Assembly: GCF_001984155.1 (NCBI RefSeq)
Contig: NZ_MTQO01000036.1
Coordinates: 1 to 64,000, forward strand
Origin: Actinosynnema sp. ALI-1.44
GTDB taxonomy: Bacteria; Actinomycetota; Actinomycetes; Mycobacteriales; Pseudonocardiaceae
Length of the DNA stretch: 64,000 bases
Direction of reading: 5' to 3'
Below, in pieces: positions 46,232 through 54,898 of the stretch. The notes beneath the pieces were generated by a model. The model made no database searches. It worked only from the letters and a program-made list of their open reading frames with translations, and had not been told where the DNA came from. A program made the translations under genes and the position numbers. Every line of letters begins with the position of its first letter. The first letter of the stretch is position 1.

Positions 46232-46657
46232 TTAGGGGCGGGTGGGAGTGCGAGCGGTGATCGCCACGGCCGCGGTCGCCAGCGGCGCGTGGGTGTAGGG
46301 GTCGGTCCCGGCCAGCGGCCCCGTCACCGGCCGCCCGGTCAGCTGGTCGCCGGTCAGGACGGGATCGCACAACACCGCGAGCGCCAGCGCGGCAAGGGCC
46401 TTGCTGGCATGCAGGCTGCGGTGCCACACCGACAACCGGACCGTGGCCGTCTGCACAGCGGGCCAGGCCCAGGTGTGCGCGTCCTCGGCGACCAGCAGCC
46501 ACGGCAGCGACGGCGGCCCACCATCCCGACCGCGCCCCACCTCCGTGGACACCTGCACGCCCGCCGCGACCGGGTCCGGCCGGACGGCGAGCAGGCGCCG
46601 CAGCTCCCACACCACCAGCTCGGCCAGGTCACGCGGCACCGGCATCGGGTGGGTCAC
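46232..46657 (-). CDS. Phage tail terminator-like protein
   Basis: 141 residues from a GTG overlapping the preceding gene by 4 bases. The size, the place between the gp10-like gene and the tail-tube gene, and the alternating strand pattern (VQVSTEVGRG ... WLLVAEDA ... TVRLSVWHRSLHASKALAAL) fit phage tail terminator / tail-completion proteins. The identification rests mostly on gene order. Confidence 0.6.
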   Translation of the reverse strand: MTHPMPVPRDLAELVVWELRRLLAVRPDPVAAGVQVSTEVGRGRDGGPPSLPWLLVAEDAHTWAWPAVQTATVRLSVWHRSLHASKALAALALAVLCDPVLTGDQLTGRPVTGPLAGTDPYTHAPLATAAVAITARTPTRP

Positions 46658-46953
46658 GTGTCCTCGTCCAGGCCGTGCACGTCCAGCCCGACTGTGTCCG
46701 CGGCGCGCTTGAGCACGCCGTGGTGGGCTTCCATCCCGACCCCGGCCGGGTGGCGGATCGCGACGGTGAACCCGAGCCGCTCAAGGCTCGGGTCGGCGAA
46801 CACCTCCACCGGCAGCGGTTCACCAGAGGTGACCTGGTGGCCCTGTGCGCGGGCGATGGCGGCGACCTGCTCGGCCGCTTCGCGCACGGCGTCGGCGAAC
46901 TGCGGCGAGCGCAGCAGCTCGGCGACCCCGACCCGGTCGACCTCGAATTCCAT
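46654..46953 (-). CDS. Phage HK97-gp10-like head-tail protein
   Basis: 99 residues from the ATG at 46953 (GGAGGGG upstream). The helix LLRSPQFADAVREAAEQVAAIARAQ and the following VFADPSLERLGFTVAI strands with HHGVLKRAAD fit small HK97 gp10 / neck proteins. Gene order (after the head-closure protein, before the tail terminator) supports this. Confidence 0.62.
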   Translation of the reverse strand: MEFEVDRVGVAELLRSPQFADAVREAAEQVAAIARAQGHQVTSGEPLPVEVFADPSLERLGFTVAIRHPAGVGMEAHHGVLKRAADTVGLDVHGLDEDT

Positions 46954-46958
46954 GACGG

Positions 46959-47288
46959 TCACCCCTCCACGTGCGTCAGCGTGGCCTGATAGTGGATGCG
47001 TCCGAACCGGACCGCCCACGTCGCGGGGCTGCCCTCGATCAGCAGCACCAGGCCGCGCCATTCGACGCGTTCCCTCGCTGCGATCGGCGAGTAGGTGAAC
47101 AACGACCACGACGCGGTGATCGGATCTCGGCCGGGTGCGGGATCGCCGCGTGACCGGGCGGGTTGGACGTTGGCCCAGATCTCGCGGCGGTCCGCGCCCG
47201 GCCCGTAGTGCAGGGTCGGGCTGGGGTTGCCGTACTCGTCGACCACCGCGACCGGGGTCACGATCGTCAGCCGGTGAGGCAGCTGCAT
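46959..47288 (-). CDS. Phage head-closure (head-tail adaptor) protein
   Basis: 109 residues; the ATG at 47288 shares one base with the stop of the upstream gene. The pattern LPHRLTIVTPVAVVDEYGNP ... ANVQPARS ... RERVEWRGLVLLIEG is typical of SPP1 gp16-like head-tail adaptors. It is part of an unbroken series of overlapping minus-strand phage genes. Confidence 0.68.
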   Translation of the reverse strand: MQLPHRLTIVTPVAVVDEYGNPSPTLHYGPGADRREIWANVQPARSRGDPAPGRDPITASWSLFTYSPIAARERVEWRGLVLLIEGSPATWAVRFGRIHYQATLTHVEG

Positions 47289-47671
47289 CACGCCTCCCCA
47301 GGTCGGTGTGGGCTGGTGGTCCAGATCGAGAACGCCGCCCGAGGTGCCGGGGATGGCGGACGCAACAGGTCGAGCTCGTCCTCCGTGAGATAGAGCCCGC
47401 CGCCCTCATGCGCGGCGGTGCGGGTGTGCTCCCCGATCGTCTCGGACTTGTTGCCGTCCGCAGGAGACGCCATCGCACGAAGCACAGCCGTACAGATCAC
47501 ACCCACCGCCGTAGCCGGTGGCGGCTGAGACAAGTCCGGGACCTTGGCGTACACGATCGCCGACGCGTCCGCGATCAACACCGCTGCCCGGCTGAGTTGC
47601 TCCGCGTTCAGCACGACCTCGGTACGAGCCTGAACGTCTACGGCAGTCGCCAAACCAGCTGGTAGGGGCAT
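47288..47671 (-). CDS. Phage head-tail connector (gp6/gp15-like)
   Basis: 127 residues from the ATG at 47671 (MPLPAGLATAVDVQAR). The helical pattern LNAEQLSRAAVLIADASAIVYAKVPDL ... VICTAVLRAMASPADGNKSETIGE matches the actinophage Gp19/Gp15/Gp42-like connector family, which sits under the portal. It is coupled to the head-closure gene by a one-base overlap. Confidence 0.72.
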   Translation of the reverse strand: MPLPAGLATAVDVQARTEVVLNAEQLSRAAVLIADASAIVYAKVPDLSQPPPATAVGVICTAVLRAMASPADGNKSETIGEHTRTAAHEGGGLYLTEDELDLLRPPSPAPRAAFSIWTTSPHRPGEA

Positions 47672-47910
47672 CCGAACACCCCACATCTGTCGGCCGTTAC
47701 AATTCTGGCGCGATTTAGAGACGCACGTCGGTTGGCGCTGAGGTGAGTCTCTGAACCCCACCACCTCAACCGGGGGAAGCAACCCGGTTGGCGCCCGGCG
47801 ACGCCAAAAGCCCTCTACGAGGGCTGCTGCTTACGACAACTGAATAGCCAGACACAACATCCACATCAACCGACGAGGCCGGGACCGTCGGCGATGAATG
47901 GCGGTTGTGA
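47672..47910. other. Non-coding spacer inside the phage remnant
   Basis: About 240 bp between the connector gene (minus) and a short plus-strand ORF. It contains an imperfect hairpin near 47,765-47,795 and no gene I can support. Confidence 0.4.
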
Positions 47911-48093
47911 ATGGATTCGTTGGCAGTACTGGCTTCGGCACCGATCGTTGTGACCATCGGAGTCGTGGTGTGTTTTCTCGCGTTGCTTCGCTTCGCCGGG
48001 AACCGCAACAGCGAAGAGCTAGAAGCGCTCGCCAAAGTGGTCAAGGCATTCGCCGATGTCGTCCGTGCGTTCTTGTGGGGCAGAAAGCGATGA
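47911..48093 (+). CDS. 60-residue single-TM protein on the opposite strand to the phage genes
   Basis: An ATG at 47911 opens a 60-codon frame: one membrane span (about residues 8-27, APIVVTIGVVVCFLALL), then a charged amphipathic helix (NSEELEALAKVVKAFADVVRAF) and a basic end. There is no good Shine-Dalgarno. It is the only plus-strand gene between connector and capsid genes. Size and topology recall small phage moron, holin-like or toxin peptides, but nothing specific can be claimed; it may be spurious. Confidence 0.42.
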   Translation: MDSLAVLASAPIVVTIGVVVCFLALLRFAGNRNSEELEALAKVVKAFADVVRAFLWGRKR

Positions 48094-48096
48094 CGA

Positions 48097-48276
48097 CTAC
48101 TCGATGCTGGAGTCCTTCGCCGGTCGACCGCCTGCTGCCCGTACTCCCATCTCTGCGGGGAGCGCCTTCAAGGCGTCGATGGTGGGTTTCGTCGTCACGT
48201 CGGCTTCGCCGTCTACGAAGGTCACGTCGAGGTCGTGGACCACCAGTTGCGGGTAGCGGCTGCTGGTGAACTTCAT
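48097..48276 (-). CDS. Small capsid-associated protein of phage remnant
   Basis: 59 residues; its ATG overlaps the TAA of the major capsid gene (TAATG). The sequence MKFTSSRYPQLVVHD ... LDVTFVDGEADVTTKP ... LKALPAEMG resembles the small proteins often encoded directly after the capsid gene in actinophages (a beta-strand plus a HeH/LEM-like helix). Function unknown. Confidence 0.6.
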   Translation of the reverse strand: MKFTSSRYPQLVVHDLDVTFVDGEADVTTKPTIDALKALPAEMGVRAAGGRPAKDSSIE

Positions 48277-49262
48277 TAGGCGGCCCCGGTGGTTGTCAGG
48301 CCGGTGATCTTGCCGTGGGCGATCTCTGGGCCGTATTCCAGGGAGATCTCGCCGTAGATCTGGGCCTTGTCGGTGGAGCCGGTCTTGGCGAGCGGTTCGG
48401 AGAACAAGAACCCTTTGCCGGGGGTTTCGAGCAGGACGGGTGCGCACTGGTCGAGGCTGGCGACCTGGACGACGTCGGCGGGTATGTAGCGGTTGAGCAT
48501 GACGTTCAGGCGGCCGAAGTCGGTTTCGATGGTGGTCACGCTGACGCCTGCGAGGTTGCGGGTCTCTTCCTTGTAGTTCTTCTTGGTGATGAACTCGTTG
48601 GTGAGCATGCGTTTCTGCCAGGCGTTGCACATCAGCGTGGCGGTCTCGCTGATCTGGATGCCGCCGTTCTCCCAGACTTTCTGCAACAGGTCGAGGACCA
48701 TCTTCTCGGTCAACGGCGCGGGCTGGGCGTTGGTGATCACGTTGGTCTTGGTGGCCTCCATGATGCCCTTGGTCTTGCGTACCGTGGAGTTGTCGGTGGG
48801 TTCGGCCATCTTGCCGACCAGGAACCCCACCTCCACGTCCCGGCCGATCTGCACGAGGGCCTGGCGGGTCTGCCAATCCATCTCGTTGAACACCGCCTTC
48901 GTGCCGCCGATCGCGGCGGCGTTCGGGTTCGGGGAGCCGGTGGCGGCGTACATGTTCTGGGCTGCCTGGCGGGTGTAGGAGACGCCCACGGTTTCCTGGT
49001 GGATTTCCAGGACGTTGCGGTCCTGGCCGCGTACCCGGGTGTCCGGGTTAGGGGCGTCGGCGCCTTCGGGGCGCTGCCGGTTGGGGTCCGGTGGGCGCAG
49101 ATCGTACACGCTCCAGGTGTGCACGATCCCGTTGGCGCGCTTGCCGCCCGTGAGTCCGCCGATGGCGGACAGGAACGGCGTGTCGGTCGGGGTGAGAGCG
49201 AACAACTCGCCCACGAAGTTGGGGCTGTTGTAGGTGTTGGCGATCGCGGCCACACCGGGCAT
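48276..49262 (-). CDS. Phage major capsid protein (SU10/DUF5309-like)
   Basis: 328 residues from the ATG at 49262, for which GGAG is 8 bases upstream; the ATG at 49268 is also possible. N-terminal SPNFVGELFALTPTDTPFLS, the helix QETVGVSYTRQAAQNMYA, the spine segment NGGIQISETATLMCNAWQKR and the late FGRLNVMLNRYIPADVVQVA are characteristic of SU10-type HK97-fold capsid proteins. It follows the scaffold-like gene after 40 bases. The frame is intact. Confidence 0.85.
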   Translation of the reverse strand: MPGVAAIANTYNSPNFVGELFALTPTDTPFLSAIGGLTGGKRANGIVHTWSVYDLRPPDPNRQRPEGADAPNPDTRVRGQDRNVLEIHQETVGVSYTRQAAQNMYAATGSPNPNAAAIGGTKAVFNEMDWQTRQALVQIGRDVEVGFLVGKMAEPTDNSTVRKTKGIMEATKTNVITNAQPAPLTEKMVLDLLQKVWENGGIQISETATLMCNAWQKRMLTNEFITKKNYKEETRNLAGVSVTTIETDFGRLNVMLNRYIPADVVQVASLDQCAPVLLETPGKGFLFSEPLAKTGSTDKAQIYGEISLEYGPEIAHGKITGLTTTGAA

Positions 49263-49302
49263 AAGCATGACTCCAAACAGGACAGAAGGAACGGGGTGTG
49301 GG

Positions 49303-49968
49303 TTAGCGCGGCTGGGTGGTGGCTTGCTGGGCCAGGCGCTGGTTTTTCAGGCTGATCGCGGTGGCCCAGTCGCCGGTGCGTTCGGCCTCGGCGATCTGCG
49401 CGTCGACCCCGGCCGGGCCGAGCGTCCGTGCACCCTGCGAATGGTCCGGCGCAGGCCGCCGCGCACCGTCCCCGGCCGGACTGTCGGTGGGGCGGGCGAG
49501 GTGCGGCCGGGCGAGCAGTACCGCCGCCAGGTCCGCGGTGATCGCGGCCGTGTCGACCGTCCCGGCCTGGGTGAGGTACTTGTCGCGGTCGTCGAGGTAG
49601 CGCGGCGCGTCGGTCGGATCGGCCCACCGGGACGCGGCGGCGCGGATCTCCGCGTCGACCGCCAACCGCCGCAGCGCGGTGACCTGCTGCTCGGCCGCGT
49701 CCGCTCGCGCGGTGGCCTTCTCGGTATCGGTCAGCTGGGTGGCTTCGTACTGGTCATACTTGGCGGCCTTGTCGGCGTGCTCGCGGGCGGTCTGCTCGGC
49801 TGTGGTCAGCCGGGCGTGGGCCTGTTCGTAGAGCGCCTTGTAGTCCACCGGGGCCTGATCAGCGGGCGGCACCGCACCAGCTGGTGGTGCGGGTGGCTGG
49901 TCCGGCGCGGCCGGGGCCGGGGCTGGTGTGGGGTGCGCTGGGGCGGTTGGGTTCTGGTCGTCGGGCAC
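49303..49968 (-). CDS. Phage scaffolding-like protein
   Basis: 221 residues from a GTG at 49968. The N-terminus is very Pro/Ala-rich (PAPAAPDQPPAPPAG), followed by a coiled coil (YEQAHARLTTAEQTAREHA to RADAAEQQVTALRRLA) and a charged helical tail. This is the usual look of scaffold proteins directly upstream of a capsid gene in actinophages. No protease motif is visible. Confidence 0.7.
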   Translation of the reverse strand: MPDDQNPTAPAHPTPAPAPAAPDQPPAPPAGAVPPADQAPVDYKALYEQAHARLTTAEQTAREHADKAAKYDQYEATQLTDTEKATARADAAEQQVTALRRLAVDAEIRAAASRWADPTDAPRYLDDRDKYLTQAGTVDTAAITADLAAVLLARPHLARPTDSPAGDGARRPAPDHSQGARTLGPAGVDAQIAEAERTGDWATAISLKNQRLAQQATTQPR

Positions 49969-50030
49969 GGTGAGACGAACTCCTTTCCACGAAACGAGGA
50001 GGGACAGAGGGACAGAGGGGAAAATCGGGG

Positions 50031-51002
50031 TTAGCGGAGGTAGTCGAAGCGGCGCAGCAGCTGCCGCAGCTCGGCGTCGTCGCTGGCGGTGTTGACCAGC
50101 TGGGCGGCGGTCGGCCGGGCGAGCTGAGTGGAGCGGTAACGGTCGCCGGGGCGACGCGACAGCTGGCCCATCTGGCGACCGGCGCCGCGCACGGTGGTGG
50201 CGTCGCGGGTGTACTCATGGCCGCCCGCGACATACAGCGCACCCGGGCGGCGGGCGTTGACCACGCGGCCGATGTCGGCCCCGGCCCGGATCGCCTCCGC
50301 ATCACCGTGGCCGAACGCCTTGTCCTGCTGGGCGCGGGTCATCGCGGCGAACAACGCCTTCGGGTTGTTGTCCCGGTGGGATTCCCACTGGCCGCGAGTG
50401 ACCGGGAGCATTCCGCAGTCACAGCGCGGATGCCGCTGGAAGCCGGTCGAGAACCGATACAGCCGACCGGCCAACAGGATGCACCGGCCACACGCCGGAA
50501 GGTGCACGATCCGCTCATACCCCGCCACCTCAGGGTGTGCGACCGACGCGGCCGTGATCGCCGTGCGGTGCGTGTCGCTCAGCTCGGTCGCGATGTAGGT
50601 CAGCAGCCACGACAACCCCAGCGCACGGGCTTCGCGGTCCGGGACGTCCAACGCGGTGGCGCGCTGGTAGCGGCCGAACGCGGCATCGAACAGCATCGCC
50701 AACGGTCGACCGTTCGAGGCGTACCCGGCGAACGCCGCCGCCAGGAGGACAGCTGGGACGGCGATGACCCCGGTGGCCACGAGCACTGCCGCGACGTACC
50801 ACGCGGCCAGCGACGCGGTCTCTGTCTGGGCTTGCTCGACCGCGTCGACCGTGCGGGGCCGGACCTGTTCGGTCCACGACTCGACCGGGGCGGCCGGGTC
50901 GAGTTCGGCCCACGCGGTCTGGGCTTGGTCGACGACCTGGCGGACGAGCTGGTGGTGAGCGCGGTAGACCTCGTCCACGGGCGCCGTCGTGGGTGCGGTC
51001 AC
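50031..51002 (-). CDS. Phage minor capsid / MuF-like head morphogenesis protein
   Basis: 323 residues from a GTG. The N-terminal helices (YRAHHQLVRQVVDQAQTAWA) contain a hydrophobic stretch VAAVLVATGVIAVPAVLLAA. The central metal-like site LPACGRCILLAGR ... FQRHPRCDCGMLPV matches the C-x2-C ... HPxCxC signature of the phage VG5/MuF-type minor heads. Its position between portal and scaffold is the normal one. The C-terminus contains RRPGALYVAGGHEYTRDAT, also found in the family. Confidence 0.78.
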   Translation of the reverse strand: MTAPTTAPVDEVYRAHHQLVRQVVDQAQTAWAELDPAAPVESWTEQVRPRTVDAVEQAQTETASLAAWYVAAVLVATGVIAVPAVLLAAAFAGYASNGRPLAMLFDAAFGRYQRATALDVPDREARALGLSWLLTYIATELSDTHRTAITAASVAHPEVAGYERIVHLPACGRCILLAGRLYRFSTGFQRHPRCDCGMLPVTRGQWESHRDNNPKALFAAMTRAQQDKAFGHGDAEAIRAGADIGRVVNARRPGALYVAGGHEYTRDATTVRGAGRQMGQLSRRPGDRYRSTQLARPTAAQLVNTASDDAELRQLLRRFDYLR

Positions 51003-51101
51003 GGCCCCGCCCGCCCTGCTCGTGCGGGTTCACGGAACTCGACCGCCCGCGGCGGACGCCTAGCCCGCGGTGGAGGTGCCGCCCGTGGCGCGAGCTGCGG
51101 C

Positions 51102-52550
51102 TCATCGTCTTCCGGGGCGTCGCCCGTGGTGGGGGGCGTCGGGCAGTGGGCGGGGTTTCGGGCCGTACTGCGCGGCGAGGTCACCGCCCGCGACGCGGGC
51201 GTAAGCCTGCTGGTCCTCGGCTTCCATGTCCTGGATCTGCGCGTCGGAGTAGCCCAACGCCCGCCGTGCGGAACGGCGCGGCAACAACCGGTCGGCGCTG
51301 TAGAGCTTGACCACCCCATCGGCCTGCGCGGCGAACGTCGGCGTGGCCGGGTCGGTCCACTGACACTCCACCCGCACCGCTTCCTCCGGCACCCGACCAT
51401 CGCGCACATGCAGAATCCGTTGCGCCACTTGGTTCCACCCGTCGCCAAAGGAGCGTTGGCGGCGTTCCGCGCGTTTGATGTGCCGGGCCTCGGACGAGCG
51501 GATGCCGTCCGCGCTCGCGGGGTTTTCTGTGGCGTAGCCCAGGAAGTGCGGCGGCAGGCCGGAGATCGAGGCCACCAGACGAGCCAGCGCGTTGAGTGTG
51601 TTGTGGAAGTTGGACAGGTCCGCTTCCGGGAACTGCCCGACCGCGACACCATCCTCTTTGGGCGACTTCGACGACGCCCACAGCACACCCGCGACCGCTT
51701 CCCACGGCGTGAGCGGACGGCCTTGCGCGTCTACGAAGTCTTCCTTGTCGAACCCGAGCGCGTACCGTCGCGGCATCGCGTGAAACTCTGCGGAGATCAT
51801 CATGTCGGTGGCGATCTTGGATGCCGCGTCCGACAACGGCAGCACACTCGCCAGCTCCGAACGCCCAAGTCGCGGGGGCGAGTTGCGGCGGCGCCGGGTC
51901 CGGGGCCGGTTGATCAACGGCACGACCGGGACCACGCCCATGCCGTGCCCGTCGCGGTCGTACTCCTCCCAGACCGCACCGCCATTGTCCGAGCTGTACC
52001 AGATCGTCTCGTCCGGGAGGTATAGCGTGGCCCAGGCTTCGGACAGGTCACCGTCGCCGTACTCGGCGTACTGGCGTTTCAACGCCGCCCGGACCTCCCG
52101 CGTGCGCGGGTCAATGTCCACGTGCACATCGAACGGGGACTCCACCGTCACGATCGGGAACGCGGGCCGTTTCTCGTTGGTGCCCACAATGGCGAACGAC
52201 CGGCCCAGCACAAGCGCGTCGATGTGGGCCTGCTCGGAGTGCAGACCGAGCCGGTTCGCTTTCCAGATCTGCCATAGCTCCCGGTCGGCCGCCTGCTCCC
52301 CACCCAGCCGAAACCCCGTGACATCGAGCCGCTCGTCCAGCGAATCCACGACCAGCTCGGGCCAGTTGATCACGACTTGGCGGACGCGGTTGTCCAAGCG
52401 CCGCAACAGTTCCGGATGCATGTACGAGAGGGGTTGTTCGCCCTCGTAGTACGCGTCCAGCAGTTCCAGCTGGGCCAGCTGCGCGTTGTGCTGGCGGGTA
52501 ATGCGGATGACCCACTGGTCGGGCGTGAGGTCCAACGGAGTCAGTGCCAC
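51102..52550 (-). CDS. Phage portal protein (SPP1 gp6-like)
   Basis: 482 residues; the GTG at 52550 has GGGAGG upstream. Conserved parts are YYEGEQPLSYMHPEL, NRVRQVVINWPELVVDSLDERL, the Gly-rich linker region, LPLSDAASKIATDMMISAEF and SGLPPHFLGYATENPASADGIRSSEARH, all typical of actinophage portals. The C-terminus is basic. No terminase gene precedes it: phage-like sequence ends within about 20 bases upstream of the start. It is the first gene of the seven-to-nine gene head series. Confidence 0.85.
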   Translation of the reverse strand: MALTPLDLTPDQWVIRITRQHNAQLAQLELLDAYYEGEQPLSYMHPELLRRLDNRVRQVVINWPELVVDSLDERLDVTGFRLGGEQAADRELWQIWKANRLGLHSEQAHIDALVLGRSFAIVGTNEKRPAFPIVTVESPFDVHVDIDPRTREVRAALKRQYAEYGDGDLSEAWATLYLPDETIWYSSDNGGAVWEEYDRDGHGMGVVPVVPLINRPRTRRRRNSPPRLGRSELASVLPLSDAASKIATDMMISAEFHAMPRRYALGFDKEDFVDAQGRPLTPWEAVAGVLWASSKSPKEDGVAVGQFPEADLSNFHNTLNALARLVASISGLPPHFLGYATENPASADGIRSSEARHIKRAERRQRSFGDGWNQVAQRILHVRDGRVPEEAVRVECQWTDPATPTFAAQADGVVKLYSADRLLPRRSARRALGYSDAQIQDMEAEDQQAYARVAGGDLAAQYGPKPRPLPDAPHHGRRPGRR

Positions 52551-52930
52551 GGGCGCTCACCTCCCGCCAGGCCACCGGGTGGTCGACTGGTGTTCCAGTC
52601 CTAAAGGGACTGAAACAGTCAGGCTTGGCAGACTCTTGTTCCGCCATCGTCTTGACGTATTCGACTCAACCTGTGACGGCCACGGCGAACGACCGGGATA
52701 CCGCTCTCATCGACCGGCCCATCGCGCAGCTAACAAATGGAATAGAATCGCATGTCCAATTGGATGGACTAGTATCCAACTGGATCGACAAGGCGCATGC
52801 CGTTGCGATCATTCAATTCATCATCACCCCAATGGCGGATGCGTCGACTTGTCTTGCAACCCTACAGTCCAAGACGGTGTTTCATAACACCTATTAGGGG
52901 CGATTTATTAAAGGGGTGGAATTCTTGAAT
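52551..52930. other. Spacer between phage remnant and exported amidase-like gene
   Basis: 380 bp, noticeably lower in GC than the phage genes. It holds a short inverted repeat near 52,595-52,612 (CAGTCC / GGACTG) and a tract with repeated TCCAA/TTGGA elements around 52,755-52,785. No terminase or other gene can be read on either strand. The promoter of the downstream gene must lie here (AAAGGGG at about 52,909-52,915). Confidence 0.5.
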
Positions 52931-54112
52931 ATGCGCACAGTGGCCGCCGTGGGCTTGGCCACTATTGTAGCTGTCACTACTGGCTCGCCGGTCGCGGCGA
53001 GCGATTCCAGGACTATCCAAGCTGACACGAAGGAAAATCTTCTCAGACAGGCCGAGAGATACCTCTCCGACAGAGCCGAGCGGGTCACCGAAAAGTATCA
53101 CACAGTGCAGAACGGCTCACGAATCAACCTGACGTCGGTCTCGGCTACGGATGCCTTCTCGGCCAGGCTAGTGCAGGAATCATCGGAACTTGACGCACGC
53201 AGAGAACGCCTGCGCGGTTACGGAGGCGGCTTCTCCAGCGCCGATGTCCGCCTCGATGTTCAGTCCATCGAGATAGCCTCCGACACTGCTCATCTTCGGA
53301 CGATAGAGCATGCGAAGCTCTTCTACAGCAAGGTGTCGCCTGGCGCTCCGACTCATTCGTCCTACTCTCTACAGCACAATCTCACCTTCGTGTTCAACCC
53401 GCAGACCGGCTGGTTGCTGTCGGGCGACCAAACGAACGTCCCCGCATCCGCCATCGGCCCCTTTACCCACGTAACAGAAGGCCAACGGACTCCGGCAAGC
53501 TCACCAGGCGTCACGCCCACACTTCCTGGCGACGCAGCGGTAATGTCGATCAAACCCGCGGAGGTTCGGTCGTCGGCGCCAGAGAAGAACACGGTAGACG
53601 GACCGCCCTACGACTACGCCAAGATGGCCGAATACGCACGCCGGTGGGCGAAACTCAGAAATCCAGCCTTTCCGCAATTCGGCAACGACTGCATGAACTT
53701 CGTATCTCAATCACTTCTTATCGGCGAATGGGATCAGGTAAGAGGAGACCCCAACAATGCGTCTTCGTGGTACGTCAACTCGACTTCAGACTACTCCCGC
53801 ACGTGGTCAATTTCGCATGAATGGTACTTCTTTGCCCGAGTGCACTCGCAACGCACGACACCGCTGACCTACTTCGAGGATCTTCGGATCGCCGATGTTG
53901 TTCAAGTTGACTGGGACAACGCGAACGGCACACCCACTCCCGATGGGCATCTGGATCACACGATGATCGTCACGCAGTTCATACGCCCGGCACTCGACGG
54001 GATCTATCTGAGTTACCACACCAACGACACTCTCGATCGCCGACTGGACGACCTCCTGGCACAAGTACCGGCAGATCCGGGCCGAGCCAACTACTACGGC
54101 CATCGAACCTGA
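52931..54112 (+). CDS. Secreted putative amidase-domain (amidase_6-like) protein
   Basis: 393 residues from the ATG at 52931; in-frame GTG 52916 and TTG 52925 are nearer the AAAGGGG. A signal peptide is about residues 1-25 (AVGLATIVAVTTGSPVAA). A helical/beta N-terminal part with WLLSGDQ is followed by the amidase-like domain YDYAKMAEYARRWAKLRNP ... FGNDCMNFVSQSLLIG, with the catalytic Cys candidate in NDCMNFVSQ and His in HLDHTMIVTQF, the Cys/His pattern of the putative amidase domain family. It is more AT-rich than its neighbours and lies in the mobile segment, so it may be imported. Confidence 0.82.
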   Translation: MRTVAAVGLATIVAVTTGSPVAASDSRTIQADTKENLLRQAERYLSDRAERVTEKYHTVQNGSRINLTSVSATDAFSARLVQESSELDARRERLRGYGGGFSSADVRLDVQSIEIASDTAHLRTIEHAKLFYSKVSPGAPTHSSYSLQHNLTFVFNPQTGWLLSGDQTNVPASAIGPFTHVTEGQRTPASSPGVTPTLPGDAAVMSIKPAEVRSSAPEKNTVDGPPYDYAKMAEYARRWAKLRNPAFPQFGNDCMNFVSQSLLIGEWDQVRGDPNNASSWYVNSTSDYSRTWSISHEWYFFARVHSQRTTPLTYFEDLRIADVVQVDWDNANGTPTPDGHLDHTMIVTQFIRPALDGIYLSYHTNDTLDRRLDDLLAQVPADPGRANYYGHRT

Positions 54113-54135
54113 TCGTCGTCAACTGTGAGTTGAAA

Positions 54136-54175
54136 TGTGCGGCGCGCTCACGTGCAACTGCGAGCGCGCCGCACA
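54136..54175 (+). terminator. Hairpin terminator after the amidase-like gene
   Basis: A perfect 14-bp stem (54136-54149 with 54162-54175, TGTGCGGCGCGCTC / GAGCGCGCCGCACA) with a 12-base loop, 24 bases after the stop at 54112. There is no T-run. Confidence 0.78.
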
Positions 54176-54234
54176 CATCCTCTCCTCGCCCAATACCAGA
54201 TAAGTCGGTACCGTTGGTGAGCGTGACACATCCG

Positions 54235-54894
54235 ATGAAGCTGCTAGCGATCTTGGTGTTGTGTCTTACGACCTCACTGACAACGTCAGCCTGTGCGATC
54301 ACCTCAGCATCCAGGGATGTCGCCGAGCCTGCTCCGCCGCTGTCACGATCCGACGAGCCCGGTTCCGCTGCATGGTCACACGAGGTCCAACGCGTCGACA
54401 ACAGCCAAGACGGTTCCCAGAAGTCGGCGAAACTACGAGCCTCGCTTCGAGACTTTGTCACCCGTGTCCGGCCAGACCTCCACGTCGACCAGGACGCAGC
54501 CAGCCTCACGCAGAACGGAACAAGCTCAGTGGTGACTGTGGCCGTCCTGGTCTCGGACAGCCAGAAGCGTTACGGCGTCCTCATCGCCATCCTCACAGAC
54601 CCACCGATCACACGAACAGATGGCCAGTGCCCACCATGGTTGACCGGTCGCTGCTCCACCCATGACTTGCCCGCAGGACGTGCTGTGACTGTGGACAACA
54701 GCTCCCTATCTCCAGGACAGCGGCTGGTCACCGCAGAGCTCATCAGAAGCGACGGCTTTGCCCCCGCTACCGTCCGGGCGATCGACCGGCCATACAGCTC
54801 GACGGGCAAATTCTGGCACGGCGGCAACCCGCTGCCGACCGTGCCGCTGACCGTCGACCAGACAGTTGAATTGCTTGGCATGCTCGCTTCGTAA
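54235..54894 (+). CDS. Putative lipoprotein of unknown function
   Basis: 219 residues from the ATG at 54235 (an in-frame GTG at 54217 would add six residues). A lipoprotein signal ends in LTTSACA. The mature part begins with a Ser/Pro-rich linker, then a small domain (RDFVTRVRPDLHVDQDAAS, VVTVAVLVSDSQKRYGVLIAIL) with one Cys pair around CPPWLTGRC. I do not recognise the family. It is followed 4 bases later by the left CTAG target site of the IS701-like element. Confidence 0.72.
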   Translation: MKLLAILVLCLTTSLTTSACAITSASRDVAEPAPPLSRSDEPGSAAWSHEVQRVDNSQDGSQKSAKLRASLRDFVTRVRPDLHVDQDAASLTQNGTSSVVTVAVLVSDSQKRYGVLIAILTDPPITRTDGQCPPWLTGRCSTHDLPAGRAVTVDNSSLSPGQRLVTAELIRSDGFAPATVRAIDRPYSSTGKFWHGGNPLPTVPLTVDQTVELLGMLAS

Positions 54895-54898
54895 CTGC

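Noticed and set aside
52551-52930. Terminase gene upstream of the portal
   Set aside because: Neither strand reads as a terminase ATPase or nuclease; the stretch is short, lower in GC and full of stops.
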